Shown here in pieces: positions 1 through 12,697 of a stretch of 64,000 nt of DNA. The DNA is taken from positions 88,902,368 through 88,966,367 of the forward strand of contig NC_058337.1 in assembly GCF_905475395.1 (NCBI RefSeq), read 5' to 3'. This DNA is from Chrysoperla carnea (Eukaryota; Arthropoda; Insecta; Neuroptera; Chrysopidae). Under the pieces are notes generated by a model. The model was not told where the DNA came from, ran no database searches, and saw nothing but the letters and a program-made list of their open reading frames with translations. How positions within the stretch are numbered: the stretch's first letter is position 1; every line of letters begins with the position of its first letter. Made by a program: the position numbers and the translations under genes.

Positions 1-2737
1 CAGATTATATTCTGGTATAAGGATTACTACTACTTGTGTGTAAAGTTTTATCAGGATTTATACACACATACAAGACGAGAAAAAGTGTCTTATACAGATT
101 AAACTGATACATTTAAAATTACTTGAAAAGTATTTGGGGTAGTATAATTTATATTACAAAAAAAAATCTCTATAGGCTCTTCCACTCGATATTTAATGTA
201 ATGGAAGGTAGAATAATCACAGGGGTAATAAAAAAACACAGAGCTTTAATTATTTAAGCCATGGCCGTCGAAAAAAATCCTGGCCCGAGCGATAAATAAA
301 TTTTAGCCCCTATCCCCATAATATCATGAAATAATATCTATATGTTGATTTCAGGAGGGACAATGTTTCACAATTCTTTTTTTTTGTATCAGTGAAATAG
401 TCGGTGTAAATTGTAAATAGAGGGGAAAAAGTCGCCTAAATTGGCATCAGCTGTTTAATTCAAATCTTCGAACAATAAAAATTAAATATCCCATATTTTA
501 TTTTCAAAAAATATAATAAATAGAACCGGCCCCAGGGGATTTCCCCCCTTCTCCCAACCACCCTCGCTGGGCCTAAATTCGGTAAACTAAAATTTATATT
601 TCTGGTTTGTTAACAATATATCAAAATGGGGAATGTCGTCTTTAAATCGTCAGATTTTTGAATATACTTAAATCTTGAACAACCTTTATAGGAACTTTCA
701 ATATTTTTTGGCCAATTTCAACATACTAAGAAGAATGCAAAATTCTATTTTTATTTGAAATAATTCCAACAGCAAATTTTTAAGAACAAAATCATTCAAA
801 ATCGATATTTTTTATAATCATTCAAAATAGATATTTTAAGTTTTTGTTAATTTTCACTTGGAACGAATTAAAACAAATAAAAAAAAGGTTTTTTCATTTT
901 ATGATATTAATAATTTAATAATTTTTAACTCCGGTCGATAACTGATAAATTATCACTTGATCAGTTATCCCCGCGAGGTGTCTAACGGTGTCACTTTTCA
1001 CCCAATCAACAGCACGGAGCATAGTGAGAATGCTATTAATGAATTGGAGCTGCAGGTTCAGTAATAATTATGACATTTTAGCTTCCTTATAAGCTGACGG
1101 TATATCATTTAATTTTCTTTTCATTCATAACATTAATTGTCAACAATAAACATAGCCTATTTATAGGCTATGTTATTGTTTATTATCTATAATAAACAAC
1201 AGACTGAATATAAAGTTATAATAAATTTTCATCAATGCATATGATACGAATATAATAATAATATGGTTAATTATTATCATAAAGGAACAAGTTTCGAAAC
1301 AGTTTAGAACTTTGTTTTTATTTAATGAACCTCAAATTTAATACAACTAAGTTTGTGAATATGACTTGCATTTTCATTTCAATTCATTAACCTCTACGAA
1401 CTTTTACTATAGTTTTATTATTAATATTATTATATATTATTAAATTCATTGTTTCATTTCAATAATACCTTCATAATAATAAGTAGGTAAATTATTGAAA
1501 CGAATGCTATTTATTGGATTTGAAGTTTTTGATAAAAGTGAGAATGTTTCTATAAATAATCTTTGTTTTAAGAAGAAGTCTCTGAATTTCTATCTTAAAA
1601 GTAGAGACCGGAATACCACCTACTTCATTACGTATAATGTTTGTCCTTGTATATGGTTCAGTGTCCTTATCTCACAAATTATTATTATATGCGGTTTGTA
1701 TTATTTGTGTTATAATGAGACACAAAAGCAAGACCACAACAAGGAAAAACATTTGATGTAGGAGCTTGAATCTTGAAAAAGGAATTTTTTTTTTTTTATT
1801 CAATTAGAAATCCAAAAAATATTGATAGAAGTTAAATTTCAATTCAATCATGTATATATTTGACCGATAAGATCATAAGATCATAATAAACTTCTTTCAG
1901 GTTAAGTATAGACTAATAATGTATGTTTGCCATCTATTGAGCAAGAAAACAGATTAAGGCACCTCAAAACAAATGAACATATTGTCAGAAAGCATTTTTT
2001 TCAAAAGTTTCTAATACTAATACTAATTTATAATACTAATAATAGTTAAATTAAATAGTTTTAAGGAAAAAGTGTCTATAAAAGTTCCAAATTATTGTGT
2101 ATTAATTAATAATAATATTATTATGTAATAATTAATAATCCAGTTTTTCCAAATTTTCCATATTTTCAATGAAAATTAACATACAAAAAACAAACATTTT
2201 ATAAAATTTATGCAACTTGTATAAAATTATTTGTAGAAATATATTTTAAATCAAATCTGTTAAAGGTCGTAATGTATTCAAAGCCTTCTCTACACTCTCG
2301 CGAGGTATCACAAAATGAATCAAGGTACGAAAATGTGGCGGTGATGTTTCTAGCGCCTCGCCGTGGCTAACTTCGCTGAAAAGGTGGTTTTTTGTACCCG
2401 AGTCAAATCAATCACGAAGCATATAGACAAGTATAAGCAAGCTTCATCTCTACATTATATCGTGATTACTTGTGTGATTCAGTAGCTATTGTGGCTTATA
2501 TTGAACATTTTTGTGTTATTGATAACGGTTAATTTCTTAAGAAGCATTTTTTCCACAAACAAAATGATTGTTGCTGTTATTTTTATGGAAAAAAATATTT
2601 TTTTTTATTGCAATAAACACGACATTTTTATTGCATTGTACTAGCCATACCCACAGAGTACAGTCAGCCATAGCAATGAGATACTTAGTAGGTAGTCTTG
2701 AGTGCCTCACTTCGGCTAACTTTGGTGAGTATCATGG
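1..2737. other. gene-free AT-rich stretch
   Basis: No coding exon recognised on either strand. The short frames at 1495-1761 and 2568-2771 have no family similarity. A moderately GC-rich patch at about 2280-2420 (CGCCTCGCCGTGGCTAACTTC) stands out but is unassigned. Confidence 0.7.
1142..1180. repeat. near-perfect palindrome
   Basis: AACAATAAACATAGCCTAT and its complement with one base missing, separated by two bases. Likely a cruciform-prone relic; nothing links it to a gene. Confidence 0.85.
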
Positions 2738-3087
2738 TAGAATTAGACAAGGTATGCTCTTGCGCAGGTAGGGTGGGGGCATTCTCTCACTCTTGATCAT
2801 CTCTCTCACACGGAATCCAGTCACCGCCATATTGATTATTTGTTTACGTTCGAGCTAGTTGGTCAATGTCTTGTTTACATATTTGCAATATCGAGTTGTC
2901 TCATAAAAACTTGCAAAAACTTAAACGATTTTTTCATTACTAAAATCAAGGATTGTTCACACAAACGTATTCAATTCTTTTACAACATTTGAATCAGGAA
3001 GCTAAGATTGCTCGACTGCGTCGACTGATTACGTGTGCGAACTGAACCAAAATTCATCCTCCATTGAACATACCTTGTCTAATTCTA
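2738..3087. mobile_element. MITE-like element with 19-bp terminal inverted repeats
   Basis: The two ends are TAGAATTAGACAAGGTATG and its exact complement, enclosing 350 bases with no coding capacity and more GC than the flanks. Flanks TATCATGG and ATATATGG could be a damaged 8-bp target duplication. Superfamily not assigned. Confidence 0.7.
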
Positions 3088-3736
3088 ATATATGGCGAGT
3101 ATACTCAGCGAGTGTGTAGATAAGTGGCTAGAATGGTACATTTAAATGTTTTGATAAAACAATGTACCTACAAATTGTACATAAAAGATTGATGTTGAAA
3201 AAAAATTTTTTTTTCGTTAAAATTTTTAAGAGAGCAATCAAAATTATGATTATAACTGTTATAGTTTAATAAAATTAGTCAACGCTTACGAACTCAAACC
3301 GCGACAGCACATTTAAAATCGAAAAACAGAAATCGAATAATATCTGTACCAATTTTCGTAACAGTACCCTAAAATACTTTGTTAAATTTCTTAGCCTCCG
3401 GATTATTGAATGTTTTTTGAAACTATACATTATTCAAATTTGACCAAAAAATAGGTGGTACAATTAATCTATTAAATTTAATAAAATGGTAATAATAAAT
3501 TATAAACATGTGGTTAATATTGTGTTTAATCTATTTATGACAGTGATAATGTGGTTTGTTGGACATATTATAAGATAGTAACTGACATAAGTTCTCTCTT
3601 GATAATAATATTAATGTAATTTTACACTTTGATTTTATCACCTTTGTTTTCTGTAAAGCTACTGTATATAGACTCATAGACAAGACCATTTACTTACTGT
3701 GCATATGTGCTTTATTATGCCTCTACTTATAACATT
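3088..3736. other. gene-free stretch
   Basis: AT-rich; no repeat, exon or signal recognised. Confidence 0.7.
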
Positions 3737-4377
3737 ACTAGCTTTTACCTGCGGCTTCGCTCGCGTTTTTGTCCTTATAAATAACTGGCAAAGATCATTA
3801 AAAAATAATAAAATAATATAAACATTTTTTTATTGCTTACTATATATAATATGGCGGGAGCGCAAATAAATACATTTGAAAAGTAAGATGTAATGTAATA
3901 GAAGTTCAATTACAAACACCGATGACACGAGTACCATGATTTCTGTTCTCCTAAAAAATGCTCAACGTGCTGAAAGAAGTTAAATAAAATAATTCACTTA
4001 AATAAATTTGTTTAGAAATATATTAATTATTGCTTAAAAAAATGAAATATTTTTTTTTTTGAATCATGTAAAAATGATTATTCCTTTTAAACTACTTCTT
4101 TTCAATAAATATGCAATAAGCAAACGTACACTTCTTCGATTGTTTTACACAGATAAAAGTATATGGATCAAAAAATCATTTTACATTTTTTTTTTTTTAA
4201 TAATATATCTTTATAAATTATAGCTCATGTGTTATTCTGATGTATGAGCTGTTTTGTTGTTAAGTTTCATTCAAATTCATTCATTAGTTTTTGCGTGAAA
4301 GCATAACAAACAAACAAACAATAAAGCAAACAAACAAACAAACATCCTTACTTTCACATTTATAATATATAGGGATA
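3737..4377 (-). mobile_element. old interspersed element with CAAA-rich tract
   Basis: Begins ACTAGCTTTTACCTGCGGCT and ends in a CAAA-rich tract (4308-4344) followed by TTTCACATTTATAATATA. This pair of ends is known from a widespread arthropod repeat class often linked to non-LTR retrotransposons. The interior is AT-rich and non-coding. Class assignment is from memory and tentative. Confidence 0.5.
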
Positions 4378-6346
4378 GATAGGGATATATTATACTTTAT
4401 ATGGAATGATTTAAAATTGTTGATCAAGTTATTAAGAGCATTTAGCAATGTGAAGAAATCAATACTAATAATAGTAATAATAAAATATTAAAGTAAAAAC
4501 GACTTTTAATATGCACTAAAAATAAGAATAACTAAAATACCCCTACCTATTGGATTTTAATACTTAAAAAGACTATATGTAGCGATAATAAAAAGAACTA
4601 TAGTTTGAAACGCCCATAGATACATAATATTTAACAAAAATGTTTGTTTACATACCATTCATATATATAAGGAGGTTAATGTAACAATTTTACAACAAAA
4701 ATTTTGATAAAGAAAGAAGGCTACTTATTGTTGATAAAAGACACGCCCAAAAACATACCTAAAACTGCCTTTTTCGCTTTTATTTACGTTATAAAAAAGC
4801 AGTTTTTACAAATTAACAAAAATCAAGTTTTTGTATTATAAAACTTAAAATTTTAGTACCAAATACTATATAAAAATAAATAAATGCACGATTATCATCA
4901 AGATATATTTTGCTCTTTGAAGTTTTTGTCATATTGACTGCTTGACGTTGACGTCAGTCTGATATTCCCAACAGAACTTTGATTTTTCACCACGATATAC
5001 AAATCAACTTCTATAATAGTTTATGAATTGTATTTTATGCAGACTAGCTATGTATCTACCTATACACTACTCCTAGGTAAGGAACAACAATAAATATAAT
5101 ACCCTATATAAATTATTCCCATAATTAACCAGTAATTTATAACATTGAAGTTTTTATGGCAATATATATACAAAATCATAATATTCATAGTTAAAGTAGT
5201 CAAGCAATGGTATGAGCTGGTAGATAACGTGGGTACACTATGTAGCTACTTTAAATATTACCAGCTAGTAGCTACGGTTAGCAATGCAAATATGCAATAC
5301 AGTCGTTTCTTTGAATGTTAATTCATGGCAAAGTGAAAACTTTACACGCATAGCAGTCAATTACGATAAAACAATTGTATATAATATGATTGTTAAGAAA
5401 AGTTTTTGTAAAACCGACTTCGAATGTGGGATGTTTGAGCGTGCAGTAGTAAAGACCAATTTCTCATCAATTTAACTCACGAATCATAATAGAATTTTAC
5501 AAAAAATAAAAACCTTGATTTTGTGTCAACATCAATATATAAAATGCTTCGGGGTTGTACGGCACTATGTTCTCTAGCTTTAAATAAACAAAAACTCACA
5601 TTAACAATACATATTTCTCAAGTTACTATGTAAACCTAGATAATAGTGCTTAAAAATATTAATTTAATCATATAAAATTCAGAGTAACTGTTTCTCGGGC
5701 TTCCGCGATCTAATTCCTAAGCTATTTTTACGAGCTAATTGGCGAGGAATTAACCATGACTTCATCCAAACTCTACATGAAATAATATAATATCGGCGAA
5801 AAATCTAACGCAGTTACTTGGGCAAAAGTTCATATTATGAGCTTTTTTTAATTTTTTTCGTTACACATAACTCAAATAGTGCCCTGTAATTCTGTAACAC
5901 CCAATACAATGCTTATAACAGTTCATTCTGTAACCTTTTATACATATAACTTCAAAATTTCGTTGAAAGTAGAAGCGATAAAAATATCTAGCGTGTTTTA
6001 ATATCAAAAAATATTTACTATCAAAAGCGGAAATACTTAAGAATCGCATTTGTTTATAAAAAATTTGCTACGTTGTTTGCCGTTGTTACGCAAACACTGT
6101 TACAGTAAGGTGACCATAACTTACTTTTTTTTTATACATATTAAGAAATTTCGAAAAACTTGGTGTTAATCACTACAAGTTGCAAATAAGAATGTGTAAA
6201 AGGTCCATTGGTGCTTATAAACAGGTATGTTTTCGCTATTTCTCTGTAATAAGTGATTTTTTTGCTATAGAGAAGTTAAATAATGACTTCATCTAATTTT
6301 TTATGGTCCCTTCAATAAAATAAACGGTCAAACAACCCGCTAGCTC
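4378..6346. other. gene-free stretch
   Basis: AT-rich; the short frames at 5284-5475 (plus) and 5861-6049 (minus) look accidental. No element recognised. Confidence 0.7.
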
Positions 6347-6355
6347 TATAAAAAG
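6347..6355 (+). promoter_or_regulatory. TATA-box-like element
   Basis: TATAAAAAG, followed about 32 bases later by ATCAAAGTT, which loosely resembles an arthropod initiator, and then by an ATG at 6425 in good context (CAAAATG). Evidence is positional only. Confidence 0.25.
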
Positions 6356-6571
6356 AGGCGGTAATAGAAATTTTAAAAACCATCAAAGTTCGTCTAGTTT
6401 ATAATTGATTCGTTATAATTCAAAATGTTTCTAGCAAAACCGGAAGTAAAAAAATTGCGTTTGGTTGCCAAAAATTATTATAAATAAGTGATGTCGAAGT
6501 TGAAGGGCATGTACTGTTTGATTATTGTAAACTTACTCACTTAAGGTAAAAGATTGTGAAATTATGAATTT

Positions 6572-6808
6572 GATTCAAGTGAAACTCATAATCAGCTCCT
6601 GATTGCAAAATTTGTAAACAAAACCATGGACAAAAGAAATGATGATTAAAATTTTGAAGATAGAAATATAATAAGAAGAATAATTGCAATTCTTAATTCA
6701 TTCACTGATGACGACTACATTGGTGTTAAAATACAAATTTATGATATTGAAACATTGGCATTCGATGATGATTTTAACACAGTCGATTTTGGCACAACTT
6801 TAATTTAA
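6572..6808 (+). pseudogene. degenerate acidic open frame, unrecognised
   Basis: 79 codons with a single TAA at 6647. After that stop the frame reads NFEDRN, then ILNSFTDDDYIGVKIQIYD and ETLAFDDDFNTVDFGTTLI before TAA. The composition looks protein-like, but I know no match. About 220 bases upstream is a TATAAAAAG box (6347-6355), with a short ATG frame at 6425 between. It may be the remains of a small intronless gene or of a transposon. Confidence 0.25.
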
Positions 6809-6818
6809 CGTGTTGATT

Positions 6819-6858
6819 TATGGTAATCCATTTCCAAGTTGGACAATGGATTACCATA
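6819..6858. repeat. 14-bp inverted repeat
   Basis: TATGGTAATCCATT and its exact complement around a 12-base loop. It starts 10 bases after the end of the degenerate frame at 6572-6808 and could be a terminator-like or transposon feature. Confidence 0.8.
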
Positions 6859-8819
6859 TATACAATGATACAATGATGGATCAACATTCAATGAATATAG
6901 TATACTATTTATAACTAGCCATATAGTTTTACCTATATCGTTCCTGTCTATAATATTATTATTATTAACTATTGCCACCTATTTTTATAATTTATGTTTT
7001 TTTTACATAAATTACAATATTTTATGTAAATAAAATTCTTTATAACATTATTAAATTTTTTATATCGTATTTTTGACGTTCTATTATTATTATTATTACT
7101 TCAACATAACATTTAATATTATTATCATCAATAATTTATTATTTATTTCATACAAATATTGAGATTATTAATTATTAAAATATGTCTGTTGTGTTACATT
7201 TACAATGTAGTTTATACTTCAGACTACAGAAAATCTTTATTTCTTTAAATTACAGGAATTATTTTTTTATTTGCATCGGTTTAGTATCACGTACTGAATG
7301 TAAATGCACAAAATCCTTTCAAAAATAAGCGAGGGAAGTGCCTCAATTTTAAGGTCAACCTTTTGGATAATATCTCCATAACCCTGCACTTTAAACCAAA
7401 AATGGTAATAGTTTTTATTGTAGTATGTCCCGTATACACTCTCAAAGTTCTTAGAAAATTATAATATCGCTTTTCTTATCCTTTCTAACTTCGACACAAA
7501 GCGGTAGGTTATAGTATAAATTTTCTTCGTATTCAAAAAATTCAAGGTACAAGGTTTCAAAAGTACCGAATAAGCTGAAAATGATACCTGTGCGACTTTT
7601 TTTGTTTTGAGGATGTATTTGTTTGTCATTTTGGGAAAAAGCTTTGAATTTAGAAACATGCAATTTTTTGTGGTGAAAAGTGTGTGATTCCTACAATGTC
7701 AGATATTATAATTAAATGAAAAAATGAATTTTTATGTAATCACTATTTATACTAATTAATTTCCCACAAAAAAAGTGTTATATATATTATATTGAAATTT
7801 ATAATCATTAGCAATAAATAATTACAAAAAAAACATAACCACAAAATTATTAATTAATAATCATAAATACATAAATTTATTAAAGTGGGATATTCTACAC
7901 CCTCCTCAAAATAATTATTTTATATAATGTAGGTGTGGAAATGTTTTAATTGATATCAAAAATCAGAACAAAAACAGTAAATGTTTCTATGTACAGTGGA
8001 ATCTCAATAATATAATGAATAAGCTACAGCTTTTTTATGAGCTATTAAAAAAAGCCTTACCCAACATAGCTTAACCAATTTTTTAAACCTCTGTCCTATG
8101 TTTTTTTTTCTAGCGATTTTTTTCACGAACCTATTATCGTGGATATTTTCTCCAAAAATCTGGAGTCTCTAATAAATCAGAGACTAAAGTTAAACATCTA
8201 ATTGTAAAATAGCTTAGTGTTCATTATTTTATATACATTCGCAACGTAGAGAAATAAAAAATATTACGATAATATAAAAGTTTGAATGATTTTGAATGAT
8301 TTAAAATAAATAATATACTGTTAATCGAATTAATTTTGGTTGAATTCATGGCCACATGTTTTGATACAATTAGTGAATCAAGACTTTTTAAAATTGAAAA
8401 AAAAAAACATTGAAATCTGTACATATTATTTTACCTGTGTAAAACAATCCCTACCATTATTTCGAGTGTTATATAAGGGGGGTAACTGCGAGTAAGAGAG
8501 ATGGAGGTTATAACGCGGTGGTCTTTACTTATAAGCCCAGCAAAGCGTGCGGGTATCAAGCTAGTACCTCATATTTTTATATATGTACAAAAGGTAATAT
8601 CAGGTATGCTCTACCTTTGAATGATATAAAACAAACAACCAATCCAAACCTTTGCCAATCACATGGCAGCAACTAAAAAAATTTGTTTCTTCAACTTCCC
8701 TAGTAATACAAATATTTATTTGACTTAACATTAAACGAGCAATATTCAAAACGAGCAAAATAAAGGAAACATTATCTCGTTAATAATGGTTCATCGAAAC
8801 CAACAACTGCAAAGGAATT
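6859..8819. other. gene-free stretch
   Basis: AT-rich. Overlapping minus-strand frames at 7451-7663 and the one at 8224-8424 are low-complexity and not supported as genes. Confidence 0.7.
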
Positions 8820-9320
8820 TTTATACCATGCATATATGAAATATACATAGTATATTAAGTTTAGTCCCAAGTTTGTAACGCTTAAAAATAATGATGCTAG
8901 GAAAAAAATTTTGTCATAGCTGTTCATAAAATCACCTAATTAGTCCATTTCCGGTTGTCCGTCCGTCCGTCCGTCTGTGGACACGATAACTCAAAAACGA
9001 AAAGAACAAAAGTTAGAGATAGAACAAAAGTTTAAATGTAAAAAATGTTCCTTATAAAAAAATAAAATACTTTTGTTTGAAACATTTTTTTGTAAACATC
9101 ACTGTTTACCCACGAGGGCGTTAATTAGGTACAAATTTTATGGTATGTATTAATATAGGAATATCTATCTTTTGTTATTTACGTGACGTAAAAAAAAACA
9201 AACGATTGCGCATCAACACTGTCTATACATTTTTGTATGTGTTATGTGATAAAGAAATCAACACTGACTATGCATGGTATTTCAACAACTAACTCAGTCA
9301 ATTGTTTCTTTTCACTTGTT
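8820..9320 (+). repeat. Rep-A dispersed repeat, copy 1
   Basis: Member of a 0.5-0.6 kb family with six copies here. The left end reads TTATACCATG and the right end CACTTGTT. Inside is a GTCC/CCGT microsatellite followed by GGACACGATAACTCAAAAACG. This copy lacks about 130 internal bases present in the copy at 58351. No coding capacity. Subterminal TACCATGTATA-type motifs are inverted between the ends, but the class is not recognised. Confidence 0.85.
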
Positions 9321-11760
9321 TGATAGAAAATCGATGTAGAATTGCTGGTTTTATTGTCTGCAGCTATGTAGGATATTCTATCTAAACTTTTATGTACCAT
9401 CATCAATAGCAACTCGGAGAAAATATATGTAAAAAAAATTGATTTCCATATTCAACAATGAACTAACTATACCTACTGCTCTGGTTATTTTCTTTCTACA
9501 AGTTTCACTTTACTAACAATATATGTGTATGTATTGTACATATATCTTTTTTCCAATCAATTATTCGTTAATAATAAAAATGATATTTCAACATTATTTA
9601 TAAAATACACATTGTTTGCTTTTATTATTTAATTAATAATAACATATGCTTTATACGAGTCTAAACATACATTCATAGTATGATTCAAAAATCATTAAAT
9701 TACATGATTATATTGTGCAACTATATTTATTTTTCCTGATTTTGATTACTGTATTTTATTTCCAACAAAATTATTTTATTAAATATTTTCATAATTTATG
9801 GTTTGATTTTGTTGACTTAGATATTATGGCAATAGTATAAGTATATCGTTTTATATACAATATAAATCTTTTATCTATGCATATCTATATGCTAAAGAAG
9901 AGTTCTCATTGACGTCAATGTATAAAACAAAGAAAGAGGGACAGAAAAAAACTTAAAATCAACAATAAATGTGATATGAGCATTATTTAAACTACTCCAC
10001 ACTTTTACAGAAGTATTGACTGAATTAAGTGTGAACTTATTGTGTGTGCGCGCATTGTACACACAATGTTCCCTGTCTCTCTTTTTTTGTTTTATTATAA
10101 TTGTTTACAATCTGTATTGTCTCGGTGGCTCATGTATTTAATATCATTGTTAAATATGTCTCTAGAAATTATTGAAGAAACTCGACATCACTTTTTACGT
10201 CCTAAACACGCTATAAAAATTTCAACGTTCTGACAATAGTTCTTTTTTCTATCGCTAGATAGAGCATTAAAATCCAAGATCTGTAGCTAAATTCAAAGCA
10301 TGTTGATGACGCGAAACCAAAACATCTTATCCTACCAAATTTATAAATTATATAAATTAAAGTTTAAAATTTGATTTTAATTAAACTTTTAAAATTTGTA
10401 ATCTTTTTACATATAAAAAGTCAACCATAGTGGCTCAGTGACATCTTTGTTGTTGCCAAAAATTTCGATTATCAGTTTTCAACAGAATTACACATTTATT
10501 TTCACCACCCATGAACCCAGTTTTACTATTTTGCTTTTATATATAATCTGTACCAGCGAACACGACAAGAATTATAATATTTGGCGTTTACTTAGTCAAT
10601 AATGAAAATTTTCAAATTTTGATGTAAATATAGGTTTGACCATACCTCAATCCATACCTCAATTTTACTAGAGTATAGGCATATAAAAAGGCCATGAATT
10701 TGAAAAAAATTTTTAAAAAGAACATTTAAATAAATAAATATCTAAATTTTAATATCTATTTCATAACTCCAAGCGGCGAGATAAAAAATTCCGTGCTACA
10801 TTAAAAACACAGTATGCAAATTCCGCACATAAAAAAGAGACTTAAATAGTGCTTATTTATTATAAATATTTAAACTGTGATATTTATTATAAATATTTAA
10901 ACTCTTCGATCCTAATTGATCAGATTTTAAAATTAGCTTCTGTTCAACGTGATCAGTTGTGATAATTTTTAGAACTCGAAATTCTGCTGATATTGCTGAA
11001 ATTCTTTGCAGAAACTTTATACCAGTATTCGATCAGATATTATAATATTTGTAATTTGAAACTAAGACTATATCGCACAGAATTTCCATTGTATAAATTC
11101 CATTGAAAAAGTTAGTTTAATTTGAAAAAGTCAAAGTTCGAAAAAATATTTTATAAAATTAAATTAATTATTGAATATAACCTTTAAAAATTAATAATTG
11201 TACACTATAGCAAAAAGATAGATTTTTTATAAAAAATAAAAGCACTTCAAAACTAACAAACCATTTTAGTTTTTTATATGAATTACACTGAGTTAGTGAA
11301 ATATGGACAGAAGAATGAGTCGTTTCACGATACCCTGTTTGGAAGATCAGAGAAATTTGAAGTTCTTTGATGCTACCATAAATATTTATTGCTATCAAAC
11401 CTTAATAGTCGTGTACACAAAAAATAATAGTTGATAGGTATTAAAAAATTGTTCAAAACTTTAAAAACAAAAATTAGTAGCATCATTACACAGCATTCGT
11501 TCATTATTTTAAGGTGAAATACTTGGATAAAATTAATCTATCCGAGTTTAATTAATGGCTATCAAAGAACTTTGTCAATTGTTAATAGTTCGAGATCTGG
11601 AGAACAATTTGGAGTACGTTTTTGAGACATTATGGAAAATTTTGAAGTTGTCCTAAGGACCCTTAAATGAGATCTAGCTGAAGCTGATTGACTCACTCAC
11701 TCACTGACATATACACATATACAGAAGATGAGGTTTTTTACTTTCGACGCAAAAGTGCTT
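9321..11760. other. gene-free stretch
   Basis: AT-rich. It holds a small palindrome of TTGTGTGT type at about 10038-10068 and the short duplication at 10855. No exon recognised. Confidence 0.7.
10855..10903 (+). repeat. short tandem duplication
   Basis: TATTTATTATAAATATTTAAACT occurs twice in direct order, separated by GTGA. No functional sign. Confidence 0.8.
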
Positions 11761-12105
11761 GGAACCTCCGGGAAAAAACGAAAAACTTCAACTTTTTTCT
11801 GTTCTATACATGCTAGAAAGATTGAGTTTTCATCAGTCGACCCTTAATAAAGTTAAAATAACAGAATACTTTAAAAAATTGCATAAAACACATCGCAACC
11901 TCCCGGAAAATCGAAAAATATCCCCCAAAATTACGTTTTTCTGTTATATACAACCTAGAAGGATGGAATTTTCACAATTCGACTCAGACTAAAGTTAAAT
12001 TAACAGAATAGTTCGAAAAATTGTATTACCTACATCGAAACCACTGGAAAATCGGATACACCCCCTTCCAAAATAGGTTTTTCAGTTCTATACATGTACA
12101 ATCAC
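11761..12105 (+). repeat. three diverged tandem units of about 135-140 bases
   Basis: Units start near 11762, 11896 and 12037. Each runs through an ACC-purine start, CCGG or CTGG AAAA, TTTTTCTGTTCTATACA and then TTCACATTCGAC-like blocks; the third is cut short. The plus-strand open frame at 11759-11992 only reflects this repeat. Confidence 0.7.
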
Positions 12106-12697
12106 TTCAATTGATTGGCATATCATAAAATACTCAAGACAATCATAAAATTACGGCTGTGACCTAAAGTATAAATTCATTATAGGTAATATTCTTTTTA
12201 TTTTAAATTCAATATTTTAGATAAATGGATTAGATTGAAATGATTGTCCATTGGTATGCATAAACATGGAACTTAGAAACAAAAGTGTAGCAAACAAGTG
12301 CACCGCAATAAATGTCATACCGAAGTTTAATTTCGACTTCGAGATTTTACATACTCCCTTTATAATAAAATAATATACAGTCACCATGCCAAACTTTACT
12401 AAACTAAATTAAATAAAATGACATCATCGTTTTAAATTAATTATTTGAAAAAAATATTACTTTAACAATTTTTATTACATACTTACAAACATAAAAAAAT
12501 ATTCAAAATAATAATGGCACAACTATATTTATTTAAAAAATCCATCCTCGAACATTATATGAGGGTAAACTCATATAATTAGCGAATAAATTTGTCTCTA
12601 AATATGAACAAATATAAATAAAATTTAATAAACCAAAATTCATAGAAGTGTAAATATTATTATCCCAATGTGCAGCTAAATTTAGTATTATTTATTA
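12106..12697. other. gene-free stretch
   Basis: AT-rich; nothing recognised. Confidence 0.7.
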
